A DNA stretch of 64,000 bases, taken from contig CP136068.1 in NCBI GenBank assembly GCA_032622095.1, forward strand, positions 125,799,989 to 125,863,988, in the 5' to 3' direction. The notes under the pieces were generated by a model. That model saw only the letters and a list, made by a program, of their open reading frames with translations, was not told the origin of the DNA and searched no databases. The DNA is from Siphonodentalium dalli. Lineage: Eukaryota > Mollusca > Scaphopoda > Gadilida > Siphonodentaliidae. Of the stretch, positions 59,137 through 64,000 are shown one piece after another; the first letter of the stretch is position 1; every line of letters begins with the position of its first letter. The translations under genes and the position numbers were made by a program.

Positions 59137-60648
59137 GTGAACAAAGATGGCATCATCATTTGCAATGCATCCAAAGATCGGTTCATTTGCTGACTGGTCG
59201 AAAAATATCTGCTAATAATTATTTGATTGACAGATCTATTTAACGGTACATTTAAATATTGACATGTATATGGCATTGTAGTTGACAATTTACTTATTTG
59301 ATAGCCACAATTAATTAGGTATGGCCTTAGTTACATTAGTTAGTTCAAAGTTATAATTATAACTTTATTTCTTGTTTATAATAGCTGTTTCATAACGCCC
59401 AACCGAAGATTGCAAAAATAATTAGGAAACAAATGTTTCTATTAAACGTATACAGTTATAAACTAATCATTGAAGACAGTTTGTATAACGCACGATATAG
59501 TGAATGTTGTAATTTAATTACTCGCATTATGGAAATGGTCGTCAACTTTTCAGTTCTAACTCGTACACTTTACCAAACCAAGTGGTATGTCTTAGAATTT
59601 AACCCCAAGTAATGGTCAAACACATCTAGTTTCCCAAATATATTTCCATAATATTAAATAAGTTTTTTGCGAACAGTTATGGCTTGAGAAAAAACGCCAT
59701 CGTGCATCATCAATTTTATATCAGCATGTACTCGTGAACATAATTGGAGCGTGTGTGTATATACTTATAGGACTTGCTATCCAATATTGCACAAAATGTA
59801 TATTTCATTAGATTTTGTCCATTTTGGCGGCCATTGTGGAACATTAATTATACGCTTATGGGTTACGACTAAGCAGTGTTTGCGTATATTTCAACGTATT
59901 ACTAATTTGGCATTAGTTGGTGCACCTGCCGCAGAAAATCAGCATTTTCCGATACCAACTGTCATTTTGGACCCTTTGCTGAAATGGGAATTTTCCGCAA
60001 AGCTGATTTAAACGGATTTATTATAACTTCTGAAAAACAGTCCGCATATTTTGAGACCAAAAATTGTTTCTTTACCAATATATTCCTGATTTAACCGCCT
60101 ACCGACCATAGTGATAAGCGATCCGAGGAAAACGGGTACACCATGGTTGATAACCGACCCAAGCGATTAGACATTCCGTCAATAAAACAGACATACCCTT
60201 CAAACATGTTTTATTTCTACAGGCAAGTGGACGGCCATACAGTACAGCTCCAGCATACACATATGCAGGACATGTTGTAAGTATAGTTTATAATAAAATA
60301 GACACAGAGGGCCATGAAAAGCTTGATTTATAAATAATGGGAAATGCGTATCCCAACTGCACAACATATTGAACTGTTTAGGAAGGTAGTAAACCAGTTA
60401 TCACAATATTCAGGATTTCGAGAAACACTAATTGAATTTTTTTTTAATACGTTTTAAATGTGAAACCGAGTACACCTTATGTTATAGTATATGGTTAGAC
60501 TGGAATTTATCCACTACGAATATATATAGATATTCGTATGTTTTCATACTGGGCGAGTGTTATCAATTCCAGAAGTACGAAACTTAATGCTATTTTTGTA
60601 GATATATAGTTTATTAGATATGCATGTATACGACCAACCAGTATAATT
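59137..60648. other. Unassigned sequence
   Basis: About 1.5 kb, AT-rich. The ORF at 59751-60011 has no recognised domain. No repeats shared with the rest of the window were noticed. Confidence 0.35.
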
Positions 60649-60995
60649 ATGCAACCATGGCTGAAGCATGTCGAACATATTGTTTTTATACAAGAATCAT
60701 TGCAAATTGACATCACGTGGGTTAAAAAATATAATAAAAAGGCACTGACTGAGCAACATGTAATTGATTGGCGACAAAATATAAACTCTGTGAAGAAGTT
60801 GTCACTTTATCGGCATACCAAGTTCAATATCTAAACATTTAGATGATGTATCAAGAAAAGATGCAATATATATTGTTCCCTTTCGCTGTCGAAACTACCG
60901 CCTTCCGATTGAAACAGGTTCATGGGGGAAACAACAGTACACGTGTCCAGATACCACTTTACTGCATGCAATATAGCGACTAATGGGAACGAATA
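60649..60995 (+). pseudogene. LINE ORF2 C-terminal remnant, frameshifted
   Basis: 'HVIDWRQNINSVKKLSLYRH' is followed, after a frameshift near 60830, by 'FRCRNYRLPIETGSW', the same signature as 'FRTRNHRLPIEYGTW' at 42.4 kb and 'FRTANHRLPNEL' at 50.6 kb. The zinc knuckle that should come next is lost, and family X sequence starts at about 61005. Short and old. Confidence 0.6.
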
Positions 60996-61004
60996 TAATT
61001 TGTT

Positions 61005-61640
61005 CCAAATAAATGCGAGTAGACGCACTAACAAATAAGGGTGCATTTACACTGCTACATAACTGTACACAGATCAACACGCAGACTAGTGTGAACGGGT
61101 TGATATAGAAATGCACACAGAAAGAAAACGGTATTCGTCACTGTGAGCAAAAATCGTGTCCGCTATACGGCAGGGTCAACGCCGAAGCATTGCGACAAGC
61201 AAATCTGTTTTGATTAATTGTTACTCGGGCTTGGCGAATAATGTGTTACAGTTTTCGTTGTCATTTCAACCCAGGTATTTCGTATATTCAAGATGGACAG
61301 GGACATGTCAACCGGGGGTGAGGGGTGTTTCACCCCAACTTTGGTCAAAATTTTCAACAGTTGGAAATTTCAAACCTGACAAAACATTAGTTGTAATTTC
61401 CAAACCAACAATAGGTTGAAAATTATATTGTAGTTTGATTTTCAAACATTTTGTAGTATTGTTTTCTGACCAATATTTGGATAATTTCCTACCTTATATG
61501 GATATATTTTGCCCTGGTCCCTCCCCGTGGCCAGTCAAAACTGCTATTTAATTTAATAAAAACAATATTGTCCTACATTTGGTCAACATTGTCATTAGAA
61601 TTGTCATCAGTTGGAAATTTTGCTACATTTGGTCAAACAC
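61005..61640 (+). repeat. Family X, partial copy 2
   Basis: Starts with 'aaatgcgagtagacgcacta' and continues with the body shared by copies 1 and 3: 'cagttggaaatttc', 'aacaataggttgaaaat', 'gaccaatatttggataattt' and 'ccctggtccctccccgtggc'. TIRs are not complete. Confidence 0.55.
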
Positions 61641-61936
61641 AGGGTGTTGTAGCATGGATACCCACTCCATACCAATCCAAAATGACCACCTCCCAGATGG
61701 TGTCAAACAGGAGACCTATATATATATGCTCACACGGCACATACCAAATCGCTGCTGTCTGCTGGTAGTTGATCCATTTTTATGTCTGGCCTAAACTGAA
61801 ACGACTCCTAGTGAGTTGTCAATTACCAGAGTACTGGTCAGCGCGCGTTCACTATTAGTCATCGTGTTGTGATGACAGTAATGCACGACACGTGACTTCA
61901 TACAGATCTGTATACAGATCTATACACAGTGTAAAC

Positions 61937-62791
61937 GCACCCTAAAGCGTGTGGGCAACACGAGTCTAATTGCTGATGCGTCTGAGATCCGTAACTGAAA
62001 CAAACGTCGCATCTAAGCGAGGGTGACGTAATTTGGTGGTATTTGAATTCGAATCGACAAAAGTGCGAGTAGACTTTTATTCCGTTTGGAGACACCCCCC
62101 AACTTTGGTAACAAATTTCAATAGTTTGATAATGTATACCGCAAAACAGCATTATCAGTTGGAAATTTCACACCAACGATAGGTTGAAATTGTTCTTGTA
62201 ATTTGAATTTCTAACAATTAGTGGAGAATTTGTTGTTTTTAAACCAACATTTGCATATTTTCCTACTTCTGGTCCACATTTTTTGCTGAAATGGCCACCA
62301 CCCATCAGTTGAACATAAGTTGAAAATGTCCAACACTTGGGAAGCTTGTGACCTGGTCCCTCATGACCCCCGGGGCCAGTATAAAGCTGCTAATTAATTT
62401 AAGAACAAAACTGTTCTCCTACTTTTGGTCACCATTGTGAACTTAAATGGTCATGAGTTGTAAATTTTCCAACCTTAGTTGGGGTGTCAGTTCGGAAATG
62501 TCCTTGGAAAGCTTGATGCCTGTCTAGATGCTACATTTTCTCGCGAATTGATATATCGAGAAACTGTTTACATATATGTGAATAACCGTTACATAGGTGT
62601 ATTATACAGTACAACTTCATATTATTTTACCAAAACCCTCCTGAAAGCTTTGTGCCATTTTAAGAATTTTTTTAGATTCGTCTTGAATTATATGCGACGT
62701 TTGTTTCAACAGACGAATTTAGAATTGAACTCGAGAGTCTAATTCGAATAGAGTTCAAGTCGTCGGTAGTGTGACGTTAGTGCCAAGGGTA
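61937..62791. mobile_element. Family X, copy 3
   Basis: Left part 'tgctgatgcgtctgagatcc' and 'gaaacaaacgtcgcatc' as in copy 1. The middle has 'cgataggttgaaattgttct' and 'ccctcatgacccccggggcc'. The right end 'cgtcggtagtgtgacgttag', 'tgccaagggt' is a worn TIR. Confidence 0.6.
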
Positions 62792-63132
62792 AAGCTCTGC
62801 TCGAATCGAATTCCATATATAAATTGCGAATCATTAGAGATCCACTATATATGTTTAATTGTGGGAAAACTGAGTCACCGATGCGAAGTTTCTAGATATA
62901 TCCCGTATTCATTCACCAAATTTATACAATCTAGGGCAAATCATTAATACAACCAACGTTGCACAACGTCACAAATTAGACAAATTTATACGAGCCAAAA
63001 CACACTGCTTGGTTCACCGCTGATGGACACACCCATTCCAAATCATAACCATTTACTGGATAATTCACGTGTCACATACGCCAGTTCCTTCATACAAAAT
63101 TATTAATATACCTCTTTTGTCACATATATGTG
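62792..63132. other. Spacer before SINE copy 2
   Basis: AT-rich sequence without a recognised feature. Confidence 0.4.
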
Positions 63133-63420
63133 AGGGTCCACGGTGGCTCAATGGGCTTGGGGTACAACTCCGAGCCGTTTCGCCCTCCAGCGCTGGCGAT
63201 AAGAGTTCAAATCCACATGTTTGCATCGTTATCTGGTGGAGTTGCCAGTTACATGCCGATGGCGGTGGTTTGTCGCACATGTTCGACGAGTTTATCATCC
63301 ATTGAAATCACTGTTAGATTAGACGTAAGTGTGCGGATATCCTCCTTCACTAAAACTGGCAATGTCGTGGTATGGCCTTAGTTGCTGAAAGCGACAATAA
63401 ACCACAACCAATCAATCAAT
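63133..63420 (+). mobile_element. tRNA-derived SINE with perfect 12-bp target duplication
   Basis: The head 'ggtccacggtggctcaatgg' contains an A-box-like TGGCTCAATGGGCTTGG, and the B-box-like GAGTTCAAATCC follows about 50 bases later. The body matches the 40.1-kb copy in reverse ('cactgttagattagacg', 'gtgcggatatcctcc', 'tatggccttagttgctg'), with an AATC-repeat tail. CACATATATGTG flanks both sides (63121-63132, 63421-63432). The ORFs at 63065-63381 are artefacts. Confidence 0.92.
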
Positions 63421-63432
63421 CACATATATGTG

Positions 63433-64000
63433 TTTGCAATGAATGACTAAAATACACCTTTCTGGGATTTATGTTGATCCATATTAATCCGCTCCACGCC
63501 AGTACACCATGGATCGCCGCGAATAAACATCACCGTGAACCAAAGGCATCTCTTGTTGTTAATTCACCCGTATTATATATGTAAGAAGTACCGGACTGAA
63601 TTATATGATTTCAGTAACATCGTGTACCTTTATACTGATACAATTTACTATGCAATCTATTCTTTGGGAAAGTTTGAACTTGATAAATTTAATCGTATGA
63701 CACGATACATATTTACACATATACACCCTCACTAAGCACTCGCATCTACTATATATTTTGGGACTTCTGTTTGTTTGTTAGCTATGGCCGGGAAAACTGC
63801 CGGGCGGATTTAGCCCAAACTTGCTATCTAAGGGTAAAAAAGTCTCGGGAATGGTCATCGGACCGCTTCTGAGAACGTCAGAGCACTCATTCTCCAATCC
63901 CCCGCAACCGCAATGGGAATTCATGGGTTAATCGCGTGATAGTTAAAGAGCGTTCGTATCCGCAGTGTCGTCGATAAAGAGCGTGTATGTGTACAGACAT
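63433..64000. other. Window end, possible repeat fragment
   Basis: 'gccgggaaaactgccgggcg' (about 63787) and 'taaagagcgtt' motifs look repeat-derived, and the latter also occur near 29850. The ORF at 63535-63735 has no confident match. No boundary could be set. Confidence 0.35.

Noticed and set aside
61965-62010. 'ctgatgcgtctgag...gaaac' resembling a hammerhead ribozyme core
   Set aside because: The conserved CUGANGA box is not met (CTGATGC) and stems I-III could not be drawn.
63133-63200. tRNA gene
   Set aside because: A- and B-box-like motifs are present, but the body and tail extend far beyond a tRNA and the locus has a SINE target duplication.

Overview
The window is animal (metazoan) nuclear DNA: AT-rich, with almost no long open reading frames, and built mainly from transposable-element remains and tandem repeats. 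A marine lophotrochozoan, most likely a bivalve mollusc, is suggested by degenerate blocks carrying 'gggccgtaactctggt' and ending in a 'gacggac...ggatggac...gcataa' tail (29.1-30.4 kb), a tRNA-headed SINE with a (caat)n-type tail, and many palindromic MITEs. The species cannot be named from sequence alone. No tRNA, rRNA, CRISPR or operon-like gene cluster was seen.

Host coding content is minimal. The only well-supported host exon is at 3167-3466 on the plus strand: exactly 100 codons encoding a signal peptide and a cysteine-patterned PAN/Apple-like domain, followed by a canonical splice donor. Its remaining exons were not found. A weak second candidate is a 64-codon ORF on the minus strand at 27670-27864. 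Every other protein-like signal comes from decayed non-LTR retrotransposons.

Layout. 0-3 kb: a LINE 3' tail, a piggyBac-type MITE and a duplicated 440-bp repeat. 3-9.3 kb: the PAN exon, a dispersed repeat, a TIR-bounded element (4533-5567) with six units of a ~56-bp repeat, and a Harbinger-type MITE (8514-9298). 9.4-17.5 kb: about 145 copies of the same 56-bp repeat, forming an 8.1-kb satellite. 17.5-25 kb: a flank shared with the small array, a large inverted repeat, hAT-like ends and a recent 180-bp tandem duplication. 25-31 kb: a second piggyBac-type MITE, largely unique sequence, then bivalve-like degenerate repeats. 31-37.5 kb: two copies of a repeat family with an internal 155-bp tandem repeat, and between them a mirror-symmetric block holding a 21-bp minisatellite in two opposing orientations. 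38-46.7 kb: a SINE with target duplications, a mariner-type foldback, an RFX X-box-like palindrome in a dispersed repeat, and two 5'-truncated LINEs. 46.7-51.2 kb: a near full-length but broken APE/RT LINE between 87-bp direct repeats. 51-57 kb: further dispersed repeats, an inverted third copy of the 155-bp family carrying a hAT-like insertion, a ~330-bp tandem repeat and degraded telomere-like sequence. 57.6-64 kb: a foldback family in several copies, a LINE fragment and a second SINE with a perfect 12-bp target duplication.

The features do not form a pathway. The most interesting theme is how mobile elements seed tandem arrays: a satellite repeat also occurs as a tiny array inside a TIR-bounded element 4 kb away, and a 155-bp tandem repeat is carried at three dispersed loci. 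All coordinates and identities were judged by eye; no alignment or database search was run.
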